A stretch of 32,454 bases of DNA from Streptomyces sp. ISL-66 (GCF_018614135.1 NZ_JAGGOW010000023.1:1-32454); one strand, 5' to 3'. Shown: positions 24,698 to 32,454, counted from the stretch's first letter. The notes: a model not told the origin generated them from the letters alone. Numbers and translations are program-made.

Positions 24698-25447
24698 ATG
24701 AGCACCGAGCACACGCAGCAGGACACCCCGGTACCCGCCGTCGGGTCGGACAGCCCCTTCCGGCAGGAGCGGATCGCCCGCGACGAGGCACCGCAGTTCG
24801 TGCTTCCGCTGGTGGTGCGGATCGAAAAGGTCGACCCGCCGGCCCGGACCGACGCCCTGGAGACGGCGGCGCGCGCGGTGCTGGTGCTGCTGACGGACGA
24901 GCGGTCGGCCGGCGACGGCGAGTGGGCCGGGGCGGTCCGGGACTGGCAGGACGCGCGCATCCGCAAGGTGGTCCGCCGGGCGCGCGGGGCGGAGTGGCGC
25001 AAGGCCGGGACCCTGCCGGGCCTCACGGTGCACGGTGCGGTGTCGCAGGTACGGGTCTTCCCGCCGGTCCCGCTCGACGGCTGGCCCAAGGAGCTGGCCA
25101 AGCTCCAGGTGTCCGGCACCGACCTCGACGACCCGGAGCCGCCCGCACCCCCGCAGGCCGGACTGCCGGTCCTCTGGATCAACCCCGACCTGGACATGTC
25201 GGCCGGCAAGGCCATGGCCCAGGCCGGACACGCGGCGCAGTTGGCGTGGTGGGAGCTGACCGGCCCGGAGCGCGCCGCGTGGCGGGACCGCGGCTTCCGG
25301 CTCGCCGTACGCATGGCCGCGCGCGAGCGGTGGGCCGAGCTGGCCGGGAGCGGGCTGCCCGTGGTGCGCGACGCGGGGTTCACGGAGATCGCCCCGGGTT
25401 CGTGCACGGTGGTCGCGGACCATCCCGCGCTGCGCGCGCGGCTCTGA
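24698..25447 (+). CDS. Peptidyl-tRNA hydrolase (PTH2-type) domain protein
   Basis: A 249-residue cytosolic protein. The C-terminal part (about 157-249) fits the PTH2 fold, the archaeal/eukaryal type of peptidyl-tRNA hydrolase: LDMSAGKAMAQAGHAAQLAW matches the family signature GKxxAQxxHA, followed by FTEIAPGSCTVVADHP near the end. The N-terminal part (about 25-150) is a second alpha/beta region with no motif I recognise. Streptomyces also carries a classical bacterial Pth, so this may act on other aminoacyl or peptidyl esters; activity is inferred only from the signature. ATG 24698 has no Shine-Dalgarno. The stop is followed by 241 bases with the repeats at 25517-25586. Confidence 0.82.
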   Translation: MSTEHTQQDTPVPAVGSDSPFRQERIARDEAPQFVLPLVVRIEKVDPPARTDALETAARAVLVLLTDERSAGDGEWAGAVRDWQDARIRKVVRRARGAEWRKAGTLPGLTVHGAVSQVRVFPPVPLDGWPKELAKLQVSGTDLDDPEPPAPPQAGLPVLWINPDLDMSAGKAMAQAGHAAQLAWWELTGPERAAWRDRGFRLAVRMAARERWAELAGSGLPVVRDAGFTEIAPGSCTVVADHPALRARL

Positions 25448-25516
25448 CCGGACCGCCCGTCCCGGCGCCCGCCCTCGCGGGGCTCGTCCGTGCGCATGCG
25501 CATCCGGTCCCTCGGG

Positions 25517-25586
25517 TCCCGGTCGGATCTCGGTCGGATCTCGGTCGGATCCCGTTCTCGCGGATCCGACCGAGATCCGGCCGGGA
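25517..25586. repeat. Three 11-bp tandem repeats in a long stem-loop
   Basis: CGGTCGGATCT occurs at 25520-25530 and 25531-25541, and CGGTCGGATCC at 25542-25552: three units with a period of 11 bp, about one helical turn. The array is also the left arm of an inverted repeat: 25517-25541 pairs with 25562-25586 over 25 positions, allowing two G-T pairs. It lies 70-172 bp after the PTH2-like stop and about 100 bp before the DUF692 gene. It could be a phased operator or a terminator of the upstream gene. The units do not match the PHO box. Confidence 0.7.
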
Positions 25587-25688
25587 CGGGAACCTCAAAT
25601 GTTGCTCTGAACGTCCCCCTGGGCGGTTGGCTCGACTCCGTCGGGGCCATGACATCGGCAGACGGACCGATGAGGGGGGCGAGGGGAC

Positions 25689-27164
25689 ATGAAGCCCATG
25701 GCACACCTGGGGGTGGGCATCGGCTGGCGGCCGGAGATCGCGGACGCCGTGGAAGGCCTGCCCGGCCTGGACTGGGTCGAGGTGGTGGCCGAGAACATCT
25801 GCCCCGGCCACCTGCCGCAGCCGCTGCTGCGGCTGATGGAACGCGGGGTCCGCGCGGTTCCGCACGGGGTCTCCCTCGGACTCGGCGGCGCCGACCGGCC
25901 GGACGCGGGGAAGCTGGCCGCGCTCGCAGAGCGGGCGGTGGCGCTGGGGGCGCCGCTCGTCACCGAGCACATCGCCTTCGTACGGACGTCCTCGGCCGCG
26001 CCGGGGCCGGCGCTCGAGGCCGGCCACCTGCTGCCCGTGCCACGGACCTGGGACGCGCTGCACGTGCTGTGCGAGAACGTACGGATCGCGCAGGACGCGC
26101 TGCCGGTGCCGCTGGCGCTGGAGAACATCGCCGCGCTGGTGTCCTGGCCCGGCGAGGAGCTCACGGAGGGGCAGTTCCTGACGGAACTGGTGGAGCGTAC
26201 GGGGGTGCGGCTGCTGATCGACGTGGCCAACCTGCACACGAACCGGGTGAACCGGGGCGAGGACCCGGCGGCCGTCCTGGCGGGCGTTCCGCTGGAGGCG
26301 CTGGCGTACGTCCACGTCGCCGGGGGCGTGGAGCGGGGTGGGGTGTGGCACGACACGCACGCGCATCCCGTACCGCGGGTCGTCCTCGACGTCCTGGCGG
26401 AGCTCCGCTCCAGGGTGGAGCCGCCGGGGGTGTTGCTGGAGCGGGACGACAACTTCCCGCCGGACGGGGAGCTGGAGGGCGAACTCATGGCGATCCGCCG
26501 GGTACTGGACTCCGCGGGACCCGCCGGCCCCGTCCGGACCCGGTCCGCGGCCGTGGCCGTGGCCGCGGCCACGGCCACGGCCACGGCCACGGCGCATGCG
26601 ACGGCACCGGCCACGGCGACGGAACCGGCGGCACCGGTCACGGTCACTGCCACGGCGGCGGCGATGTCCGTCGTACGGACCGGCGCGCCGGGAACGGCTT
26701 CGGCACCGGAGCCGGAGCCGGGGGACGCGACGGCCCGGCTGGACCCGGGCCTCGAAAAGGCCCGGACGCGCGTCGCGATCGGGCAGGCGGCCCTGCTGTC
26801 GGCGCTCGTCGCCGGCACGCCGGTGCCCGAGGGGTTCGACCGGCAGCGGGTACGGGTGCAGGCGCGGGCGCTCGCGGCCAAGCGGGCCGGGGTCGTGGCC
26901 CGGCTGGCCCCCGAGCTTCGCGAGATCCTGGGCGGCGAGGAGCCGTACCGGGAGGCCTTCCTCACATACGCCCGGCACCGGCCCCTGACCGCCGGATACC
27001 GGCGCGACGCGCTGGACTTCGCCGAGCACCTGCTGATCCGGGACCTGCCCGCCGATCCCGCCGCCCGGCGCCGGCTCACGCGCTGGTGGCAGGACCGGTC
27101 CGGGTCGCGGCCCACGCGCCGCGTGGTGCGCTGGGCCCGCGCCTTGACGGGGAGAGCCGCATGA
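25689..27164 (+). CDS. DUF692 multinuclear iron oxidase with fused C-terminal domain
   Basis: A 491-residue protein. Residues 1-275 are a DUF692 TIM barrel (the MbnB/TglH/ChrH-like multinuclear non-haem iron oxidases, MNIO). Metal-ligand motifs are complete and in order: [10 protein letters not shown] (H59), TEHIAF (E93, H94), LALENI (E145), [10 protein letters not shown] (D178, N181, H183), YVHVAGG (H209), HDTHAHPVP (D222, H224, H226) and LLERDDNFP (E251). Known members oxidise cysteine in peptides, usually with a separate recognition partner. Residues 280-345 are an Ala/Thr/Pro linker. Residues 350-491 form a helical domain ([20 protein letters not shown] ... [18 protein letters not shown]) that may be that partner fused in cis. 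ATG 25689 has AGGGGGG 9 bases upstream. Its stop overlaps the next start (ATGA at 27161), so the two are translationally coupled. Confidence 0.9.
   Translation: MKPMAHLGVGIGWRPEIADAVEGLPGLDWVEVVAENICPGHLPQPLLRLMERGVRAVPHGVSLGLGGADRPDAGKLAALAERAVALGAPLVTEHIAFVRTSSAAPGPALEAGHLLPVPRTWDALHVLCENVRIAQDALPVPLALENIAALVSWPGEELTEGQFLTELVERTGVRLLIDVANLHTNRVNRGEDPAAVLAGVPLEALAYVHVAGGVERGGVWHDTHAHPVPRVVLDVLAELRSRVEPPGVLLERDDNFPPDGELEGELMAIRRVLDSAGPAGPVRTRSAAVAVAAATATATATAHATAPATATEPAAPVTVTATAAAMSVVRTGAPGTASAPEPEPGDATARLDPGLEKARTRVAIGQAALLSALVAGTPVPEGFDRQRVRVQARALAAKRAGVVARLAPELREILGGEEPYREAFLTYARHRPLTAGYRRDALDFAEHLLIRDLPADPAARRRLTRWWQDRSGSRPTRRVVRWARALTGRAA
26549..26582. repeat. GGCCAC hexamer repeat and 34-nt palindrome in linker
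   Basis: Positions 26549-26564 are the reverse complement of 26567-26582, built of GGCCGT/GGCCAC hexamers; the GGCCAC run goes on to about 26593. It codes for the Ala/Val/Thr part of the DUF692 linker and is a likely site of replication slippage. Confidence 0.65.
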
Positions 27165-28234
27165 ACTTCTTCGACTACCTGGCCGTCGCCGTCTGGGCCG
27201 GCGTCATCCTCTCCACCGTGCGGCTCCTGCGCGGTCTGCGCCGGTCGCAGCCGTCCACCCTCGGCCCCGCCCCCCGCCTGCACGACCTCTCCGAGGCCGC
27301 GTTCATGGCGGGCGGACCCGGCGCCGTGGTCGACGCGGCGCTCGTCTCCCTGCTCTGCGACGGCCGGATGGTGGTCGGCGGACCGGGCATCGTCCAGGTG
27401 CGGCCGGGAGTGCGGGCCGGCGATCCCGCCGAGCGGGCCGTGCTCCAGGCCCAGCAGGGCGCTCCCTCCGGCTGGCTGTACCAGATCCGCTACGCCGCCA
27501 TGCGCGACCCCGCCGTCCAGGAGACCGGCGACGCGCTGGCCGCCCGCGGCCTGATCGCCCCGCCCGGCGGCCGGCGCGCGCAGTACCGCCACGGGGTGAT
27601 CCAGGCGGTGGCGAGCGGGGTGGTGCTGATCCTGTCCCTGCCGCTCACCTTCGTCGCCCTCGCCCTGCAGGCCGGCCCGGGCACCTTCCGCGTGCCGTTC
27701 ATCATCGAGGTGTTCCCCGTCCTGCTGGGCGGGATCGTCATGGGCGTCGCCGGTGCCTCGCGCGCCCGGCAGCGGATCACCGGGGCGGGGGCCGCGGCGC
27801 TGCGCGACATCCGCGCCCACTACCGGACCGACCAGAACCCGTACGTCCGGACGTCGCTGTTCGGGCTGCGGGGCCTGCGTGATCCGTACCTGCGCGAGCA
27901 GCTGGTGCCGGCGGCCCGCGGGACCCGGCTGGCGGCGGCCCAGGCCGGTGCGCGTAGGGGCGGTTCCGGCCGTTCGGGCTCGGACGGCCTCTGGGCGGCC
28001 GGCGCCGAGGCGGTTCCGGTCGTCTGGTGCGCGGGCGGTGACGGCGGCGGGTCGGGCGGATCCGGCGGTTCGGGCTGCGGATCCGGTGCGAGCTGCGGGT
28101 CTTCGGGCGGAGGCGGTTCCTCGGGGTCGGGCTGCGGGTCCTCCGGAAGCAGTTGCGGAAGCAGCTCTTCGAGCTGTTCCAGCAGTTCGAGTTGTAGCAG
28201 TTCGTCCGGTTCCAGCTGCTCCAGCAGTTCCTGA
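27161..28234 (+). CDS. TIGR04222 membrane protein with Cys/Ser/Gly tail
   Basis: A 357-residue protein coupled to the DUF692 gene by an ATGA overlap, with GGGGAGAG just upstream. Membrane segments are at about 6-20, 147-170 and 178-198. The TIGR04222 core includes [20 protein letters not shown] (43-62), [13 protein letters not shown] and a soluble part to about 260. Basic residues after segments 1 and 3 place both the core and the C-terminus in the cytosol. From about 290 the sequence is nearly only Gly, Ser and Cys (with single Asp and Ala residues): cysteines at 290, 306, 312, 325, 332, 339, 345 and 353, with 6 to 8 residues between most of the last six. Such low-complexity tails are known for the family; their job is not. 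Being next to a cysteine-modifying enzyme type, the tail is a candidate substrate or metal sink. Confidence 0.88.
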   Translation: MNFFDYLAVAVWAGVILSTVRLLRGLRRSQPSTLGPAPRLHDLSEAAFMAGGPGAVVDAALVSLLCDGRMVVGGPGIVQVRPGVRAGDPAERAVLQAQQGAPSGWLYQIRYAAMRDPAVQETGDALAARGLIAPPGGRRAQYRHGVIQAVASGVVLILSLPLTFVALALQAGPGTFRVPFIIEVFPVLLGGIVMGVAGASRARQRITGAGAAALRDIRAHYRTDQNPYVRTSLFGLRGLRDPYLREQLVPAARGTRLAAAQAGARRGGSGRSGSDGLWAAGAEAVPVVWCAGGDGGGSGGSGGSGCGSGASCGSSGGGGSSGSGCGSSGSSCGSSSSSCSSSSSCSSSSGSSCSSSS

Positions 28235-28318
28235 CCGTCCATCACGGACCCGTCACGGGCTGCTCACACCTCGGCACGACCCTATGCCCGGCGGTTCCCC
28301 ACCTTGTAGAAAGCGGGC

Positions 28319-29110
28319 ATGTTCTGGGTCTTGTTCCTGTTCCTGGCCTGGGCGGGCGTGCTGCTCGCGTGCGCCCGCCTCCTGAGGGCCGCCGACGGGG
28401 CCGCGGAACCCGCCACCGGGTCCGCCGCCCCGCACCGCCGCCACCACGACGAGCTGAGCCTGTACGAGGCCGCGTACCTCGCCGGCGGCCCGGAGCGGGT
28501 GGCCGACCTGACGCTGCTGTCGATGCAGCGTCAGCGGCGGCTGCTGCTCGCGCACACCGGCTGGGTCACCGTGGTCGATCCGGTCGGGCGCGATCCGTAC
28601 GAGCGGTCCGTGCTCGGCGCGTTCGGGCCGGACGGGCAGGAGCAGGTGGTGTGCGTACGCACGGCCGCGGAACGCGATCCGGCGGTACGGGCCCTCGCCG
28701 ACCGGCTGGGCGACGCCGGCCTCGCGCCGCGCGCCGGTACCCGGCAGGGGACGGGCGAGGGGGTCCGGTCGGTCCGGCAGGCCTGCGGGCTGGTCGTTGC
28801 CATGACGGTGGCCGCGCTGTGCGTACCGGCGCCGGAGGCCACGACGGGGATGATCCTCAGCTGGTTCGCGCTGCCGCTGATCCTGACGCTGGGCTGCCTG
28901 GCCATAGCCCGCTTCGAGGGGCACGCGCACTCCCCGTGGGCCTCCCCCGCCGGGCAGCGGCTGCTCGTGGAGCTGGCGCGGGAGCGGGGCGCGCGGGGCT
29001 CGCTCACCGCGGTGGCCGTACGGGGGCTGCGCGCGGTCACCGAGCCCGAGCTGCGGGCGGCGCTCGCGTACGGCAGGCGGGGGCGCGGGGCCGGGCAACG
29101 GGGGTATTGA
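28319..29110 (+). CDS. TIGR04222 membrane protein, tail-less paralogue
   Basis: A 263-residue paralogue of the preceding protein, 84 bp downstream. It keeps the same order: segment 1 at 1-18 followed by RLLR, the core motif LSLYEAAYLAGGPERVADLT (47-66, matching [18 protein letters not shown]), DPYERSVLGAF, a hydrophobic pair at about 155-170 and 178-197, and a basic cytosolic end at about 200-263. It lacks the Gly/Ser/Cys tail entirely; six cysteines occur, four of them in or beside membrane segments. It could pair with the tailed protein as an anchor or be a structural homologue. The function is unknown. ATG 28319 has only a weak ribosome site; the 84-bp gap shows no strong terminator, so co-transcription is likely. 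Confidence 0.8.
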   Translation: MFWVLFLFLAWAGVLLACARLLRAADGAAEPATGSAAPHRRHHDELSLYEAAYLAGGPERVADLTLLSMQRQRRLLLAHTGWVTVVDPVGRDPYERSVLGAFGPDGQEQVVCVRTAAERDPAVRALADRLGDAGLAPRAGTRQGTGEGVRSVRQACGLVVAMTVAALCVPAPEATTGMILSWFALPLILTLGCLAIARFEGHAHSPWASPAGQRLLVELARERGARGSLTAVAVRGLRAVTEPELRAALAYGRRGRGAGQRGY

Positions 29111-29154
29111 GCGCGACACCGGCCGCTGATCCTGTACAGGGGCCCGTCCGCCGG

Positions 29155-29179
29155 ATCTCATCGGAGCATCCGATGAGAT
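29155..29179 (+). promoter_or_regulatory. Inverted repeat abutting the hydrolase ribosome site
   Basis: ATCTCATCGGA (29155-29165) and TCCGATGAGAT (29169-29179) form an 11-bp perfect repeat with a 3-base centre. Its right end touches the GAGGA ribosome site (29180-29184). It may be a repressor operator, a leader hairpin, or the terminator of the upstream gene. Confidence 0.5.
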
Positions 29180-29190
29180 GAGGATCCGTC

Positions 29191-30945
29191 ATGCGCAGAC
29201 CGAGCCGCCGCGCGCTCCGCGCCGCACTGGTCCTCGGGCTGGCCGTATCGCTCCCGGCCCTGCCCACGGCCCAAGCACGGCCCGGGGGCCCGACGGCACC
29301 GGCCGGGCCGACCGCACCTGTCGGGCCGACCGCACCGACCCCACCGGCCACACCGGCCACACCTGTCGGGCCGACCGGGCCGACCGGGCCGACCACACCG
29401 ACCCCCACCGAGGACGCCGGAGCCGAGCTCGTCGCCCGGCGCTCGGGGCAGGGGCTGGAGTTCGGTCCCTGCCCCGTGGTCGAGGGGCTCGGCCCGGACG
29501 TGCGGTGCGCCACCCTGCGGGTGCCCCTCGACTACGCGCGGCCCGACGGCCCGCAGATCGGCATCACCGTCAGCCGGGTCCGCGCCACCGGAGCCGGCGG
29601 AGCCGCACGGCAGGGGGCGCTCGTGTACAACCCCGGTGGCCCCGGCGGGAACGGGATGTTCTTCCCGCTCGTCGCCGACCGGCCCGAGTGGCGGCGCGTG
29701 CACGCCGCCTACGACCTCGTCGGCTATGCCCCGCGCGGCGTCGGCCGATCCGGTCCCCCGCTGTCCTGCCAGGATCCGGCCCGGTACGCCCCCGCGCCGA
29801 CGAAGGCCCCGTCGGCGGCGCCGGACCCCGCCGACAAGGCGGAGCGCCTCGCCGCCGCCGGGGCCTACGCGCTCGGCTGCGCCCGGCGGACCGGCCCGGA
29901 CCGCCTGGGCCACTACACGACCCTGAACAACGTCCGCGACCTGCACGTGCTGCGCGCCGCGCTCGGCGAGCCGAAGCTGAACTTCATGGGGGCCTCGTAC
30001 GGCACCTACCTGGGCGCCGTCTACGCCACGCTCCACCCCGCCCACGTCCGTCGGATGGTCTTCGACTCGGCCGTCGACCCCGCGCCCGACCGCGTCTGGT
30101 ACCGGAACAATCTGGCCCAGGCCCCCGGATTCGAGCGGCGCTGGCGCGACTTCCGCGCCTGGGTGGCCCGCCACCACGCCACGTACGGGCTGGGCACCAC
30201 CCCCGAGGCCGTGCTGTCGAGCTACGAGCGCGTCCGCGGGGCACTGGACCGCGAACCGGCGGGCGGGGTCGTCGGCACCGGGCAGCTGCACGCGGCGTAC
30301 CTGCGGGCCGCGTACTACGACGAGGTCTGGCCGGAGCGCGCGGCGGCGCTGGCGGCGTTCCTGCGAGGCGATCCGGGTCCGCTGACCGCGCTCGCCGCCC
30401 CGGACCCGGCGGCGGCCGCCGAGGGCGAGAACGCGACGGCCGCGTACACGGCGACCCTGTGCAACGACGCCCCGTGGCCCGCCGACTGGGAGACCTGGGA
30501 CCGCGACAACACCGAACTGGCGCGCACGGCCCCCTTCGAGACCTGGGCCAACGCCTTCCTCAACCTGCCCTGCGCCCGGTGGCCGGTGCCCGAGCGGCAG
30601 CGCCCGGTGGACGTGGGCGGGCCGGCGGCCGCGCTGCTCCCCCGTACGCTCGTCGTCGCGGCCGAGCGGGACGGCGCGACCCCGTACCCGGGCGCGCTGG
30701 AGCTCCAGCGGCGGCTCGGATCCGAGGCGGCGCTGGTGACGGAAGAGGGGGCCGGCACCCACGGCGTGGTCGGCGGACGCAACGACTGCGTGGACCGACA
30801 CGTGGAGCGGTACTTGCTGACGGGTGACACCTCGGCCTGGCGTGTCACGTGTGCGCCGCATCCGGAGCCCGCACCGGTGTCGCTGGACGGCCGGGCAGCC
30901 AAGGCCGAGGGGCACCCCAGGGCCTTGCTGCCGCCAGTCGTCTGA
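29191..30945 (+). CDS. Secreted alpha/beta hydrolase, tripeptidyl aminopeptidase type
   Basis: A 584-residue exported serine hydrolase of the Streptomyces tripeptidyl-aminopeptidase (Tap/SlpD/SlpE) group, cutting N-terminal tripeptides or related substrates outside the cell. Residues 1-30 are a signal peptide (basic MRRPSRRALR, hydrophobic core, cut near AQA). Residues 31-73 form a GPT/APT/TPT-rich spacer. The hydrolase has oxyanion motif YNPGGPGGNG (146-155), DLVGYAPRGVGRS, nucleophile S269 in GASYGTYLG, acid D494 in VVAAERDGATP and H524 in GAGTHGVVG; the C-terminal C533 in NDCVDRHVERYL is typical. The start is set by GAGGA 6 bases before ATG 29191. It follows the TIGR04222 gene by 80 bp, with an inverted repeat between. 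Confidence 0.92.
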   Translation: MRRPSRRALRAALVLGLAVSLPALPTAQARPGGPTAPAGPTAPVGPTAPTPPATPATPVGPTGPTGPTTPTPTEDAGAELVARRSGQGLEFGPCPVVEGLGPDVRCATLRVPLDYARPDGPQIGITVSRVRATGAGGAARQGALVYNPGGPGGNGMFFPLVADRPEWRRVHAAYDLVGYAPRGVGRSGPPLSCQDPARYAPAPTKAPSAAPDPADKAERLAAAGAYALGCARRTGPDRLGHYTTLNNVRDLHVLRAALGEPKLNFMGASYGTYLGAVYATLHPAHVRRMVFDSAVDPAPDRVWYRNNLAQAPGFERRWRDFRAWVARHHATYGLGTTPEAVLSSYERVRGALDREPAGGVVGTGQLHAAYLRAAYYDEVWPERAAALAAFLRGDPGPLTALAAPDPAAAAEGENATAAYTATLCNDAPWPADWETWDRDNTELARTAPFETWANAFLNLPCARWPVPERQRPVDVGGPAAALLPRTLVVAAERDGATPYPGALELQRRLGSEAALVTEEGAGTHGVVGGRNDCVDRHVERYLLTGDTSAWRVTCAPHPEPAPVSLDGRAAKAEGHPRALLPPVV

Positions 30946-31006
30946 ACTTCCGGGCGGGATCTCCGGCTGCGTCGATTCGGGGGCAGGGCCTCCCGATCCA
31001 ACCGGC

Positions 31007-31027
31007 AGGACCGCGGTCAGCGGTCCT
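31007..31027. terminator. Short hairpin between convergent hydrolase and hemQ
   Basis: AGGACCGC (31007-31014) and GCGGTCCT (31020-31027) form an 8-bp stem with loop GGTCA in the 107-bp gap between the converging genes. Confidence 0.45.
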
Positions 31028-31052
31028 CCGGTCCTTCCCCCCAGGGGAGGTC

Positions 31053-31766
31053 TCAGGCGAGTCCGGCCACCAGATCGGCGACGGACTTGCGGCGCCCGGT
31101 GTAGAAGGGCACTTCTTCACGGACGTGCATGCGGGCCTCGGAGGCGCGCAGGTGACGCATGAGGTCGACGATGCGGTACAGCTCGTCGGCCTCGAAGGCC
31201 AGCATCCACTCGTAGTCGCCGAGCGAGAAGGAGGCGACGGTGTTGGCGCGCACGTCGGGGTAGCCGCGGGCCATCATGCCGTGGTCCTTGAGCATGCGGC
31301 GACGGTCCTCGTCGGGCAGCAGGTACCAGTCGTAGCTGCGCACGAAGGGGTAGACGCTGACGTAGTCGCGCGGCGTCTCGTCGGCCAGGAAGGCCGGAAT
31401 GTGCGACTTGTTGAACTCGGCCGGGCGGTGCAGGGCCATGTTCGACCACACCGGCTCCAGCGCGCGGCCCAGCTTGGTGCGGCGGAACAGGTTGTACGCG
31501 GCCTGCAGCTCGTCGGAGGTCTCCGCGTGCCACCAGATCATGATGTCCGCGTCGGCCCGCAGGCCGGACACGTCGTAGGTGCCGCGGACGGTGATGTCCT
31601 TGGCGCCCAGCTGGTCGAACAGCTCCTGGACCTCGTCGGCGTAGCCGGCGCGGTCCTCCGGCAGGACGTCCTTCAGCTTGAAGACGGACCACAGGGTGTA
31701 GCGAATGACCTCGTTGAGGTCTTTCGCCTTCTTCCCCGCGTTGGGAATCTTCTCTGGTGCAGTCAT
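31053..31766 (-). CDS. hemQ: Coproheme decarboxylase HemQ (ChdC)
   Basis: A 237-residue chlorite-dismutase-family protein that oxidatively decarboxylates iron-coproporphyrin III to haem b using peroxide, the last step of the coproporphyrin-dependent pathway of actinobacteria and Firmicutes. It has [31 protein letters not shown], the [12 protein letters not shown] block with a Tyr (Y139) placed like the Firmicutes catalytic Tyr, and [13 protein letters not shown] holding the probable proximal haem ligand H162. The distal Arg of true chlorite dismutases is not evident. ATG 31766 is chosen over an upstream ATG at 31817 because [19 protein letters not shown] is the conserved N-terminus. It starts 4 bases after the hemG stop, so the two are an operon; the GGGACA ribosome site lies inside hemG. 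Confidence 0.96.
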   Translation of the reverse strand: MTAPEKIPNAGKKAKDLNEVIRYTLWSVFKLKDVLPEDRAGYADEVQELFDQLGAKDITVRGTYDVSGLRADADIMIWWHAETSDELQAAYNLFRRTKLGRALEPVWSNMALHRPAEFNKSHIPAFLADETPRDYVSVYPFVRSYDWYLLPDEDRRRMLKDHGMMARGYPDVRANTVASFSLGDYEWMLAFEADELYRIVDLMRHLRASEARMHVREEVPFYTGRRKSVADLVAGLA

Positions 31767-31770
31767 GTGT

Positions 31771-32454
31771 CTATTGTCCCGTGCGCTGATCAGTGGTCTG
31801 TGCCAGGGGTGCCCCACCGGTCCCCAACGTGGCGATCACCACGTCGGCGGCTTTGCCGGCACTGGCGATGCACGCCGGGATGCCGACCCCGTCGTACAGC
31901 GCGCCGCACACCGCGAGGCCCGGCAGGGCCGCCACGGCGGTGCGGATCCGGGCCACCCGGTCGAGGTGGCCCACGGGGTACTGGGGCAGGCCGCCGTCCC
32001 AGCGGGTGACGGTGGAGGCGACCGGGCGGGCGGCGGGCGCGAGGCCCACGGCCTCGCCGAGGTCGGTGAGCGAGACGTCGACCAACTCCTCGTCGGAGCG
32101 CCCCAGATCGGCGTCGTCGCCGTACCTGCCGACGGACGTCCGCAGCAGGAAGAGCTCGGGATCGGCCCCGGCCCAGGCCCACTTGTTGCTGGAGAAGGTC
32201 GACGCCTTGATGGTCCGGCCGTCCACGGGCGGTACGAGGAAACCGCTCGCGCCGCCTTCGGTGACCGCGGCCGGCAGGTCGCGGCGCCGCCACGCCATGG
32301 TGACCAGGGCCATGGAGGCGTACTCGGCCCCGCGCAGCTCGGCGGCCGCGGCGGGCGCGAGCCCGTCCAGCAGCCGGGCGGCGGGCCCGGCCGGGGTGGC
32401 CAGGACCACGCCGTCGGCCTCGAAGACCTCGGTGCCGCCGCGGGTGTCGGCGAC
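31771..32454 (-). CDS. hemG: Coproporphyrinogen/protoporphyrinogen oxidase, 5' end cut off
   Basis: The frame stays open from the right edge to a TAG at 31771, giving the last 227 residues of a FAD-dependent porphyrinogen oxidase (HemG/HemY, CgoX). It holds [32 protein letters not shown], a [17 protein letters not shown] segment (conserved in the family) and the FAD-binding end [20 protein letters not shown]. The N-terminal Rossmann part lies outside the window. In actinobacteria this enzyme turns coproporphyrinogen III into coproporphyrin III; with iron insertion and HemQ it completes haem synthesis, and the tight link to hemQ fits that route. Confidence 0.94.
   Translation of the reverse strand, partial: VADTRGGTEVFEADGVVLATPAGPAARLLDGLAPAAAAELRGAEYASMALVTMAWRRRDLPAAVTEGGASGFLVPPVDGRTIKASTFSSNKWAWAGADPELFLLRTSVGRYGDDADLGRSDEELVDVSLTDLGEAVGLAPAARPVASTVTRWDGGLPQYPVGHLDRVARIRTAVAALPGLAVCGALYDGVGIPACIASAGKAADVVIATLGTGGAPLAQTTDQRTGQ

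Noticed and set aside
26549..26640. Hexamer array as a CRISPR or regulatory repeat
   Set aside because: It is in frame, codes for a low-complexity linker and has no spacers.
31053..31766. True chlorite dismutase
   Set aside because: The operon with hemG and the HemQ-type sequence point to coproheme decarboxylation, not chlorite breakdown.

Overview
The window is a very GC-rich segment (strong G/C bias at third codon positions, GTG starts, Tat signals, hairpin terminators mostly without U-tracts). Together with gene content (murC outside a division cluster, HemQ next to HemG, TreY/TreZ, DUF1707-FHA, TIGR04222 proteins) this points to a Streptomyces chromosome, in a conserved core-like block. 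No insertion sequence, integrase, CRISPR array or origin is visible.

Layout. 1-8400: an MFS exporter (cut by the left edge) divergent from treY. A zinc carboxypeptidase (M14), a GNAT acetyltransferase and a DUF1707-FHA protein then separate treY from treZ, so the two enzymes that make trehalose from glycogen-type glucans are close but not in one operon. 8500-12500: an M24 Xaa-Pro peptidase, tRNA-His(GTG) with a strong terminator, and a Tat-exported phospholipase C. 12450-15740: a disturbed stretch. A KAS III gene runs past its expected end, about 630 bp hold no convincing gene, and a small secreted cupredoxin is followed by an SDR epimerase broken by a one-base frameshift. 15720-20670: housekeeping genes msrB, murC, a small stress-type protein, a RibD-like pyrimidine reductase, zapE and an OsmC peroxidase. 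20850-24580: a Tat-exported PhoX-like protein, a PPK2 polyphosphate kinase, a NodB-type deacetylase lipoprotein and a small zinc-ribbon protein. 24700-29110: a PTH2-like hydrolase, then the most unusual locus. It encodes a DUF692 multinuclear iron oxidase fused to a C-terminal helical domain, translationally coupled to a TIGR04222 membrane protein ending in a Cys/Ser/Gly-only tail, and then a tail-less TIGR04222 paralogue. 29190-32454: a secreted tripeptidyl-aminopeptidase-type hydrolase, then hemQ and hemG of the coproporphyrin-dependent haem pathway (hemG cut by the right edge).

The best candidate for an undescribed system is 25500-29110. DUF692 enzymes such as MbnB, TglH and ChrH modify cysteines in peptides, usually with a partner protein and a Cys-containing substrate. 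Here the enzyme carries what may be its partner as a fused domain, and the coupled downstream gene supplies a membrane-anchored, probably cytosol-facing tail with eight cysteines. Three tandem 11-bp repeats within a 25-bp stem lie in front of the locus. The pairing is visible in the sequence; the enzyme-substrate relation is inference.
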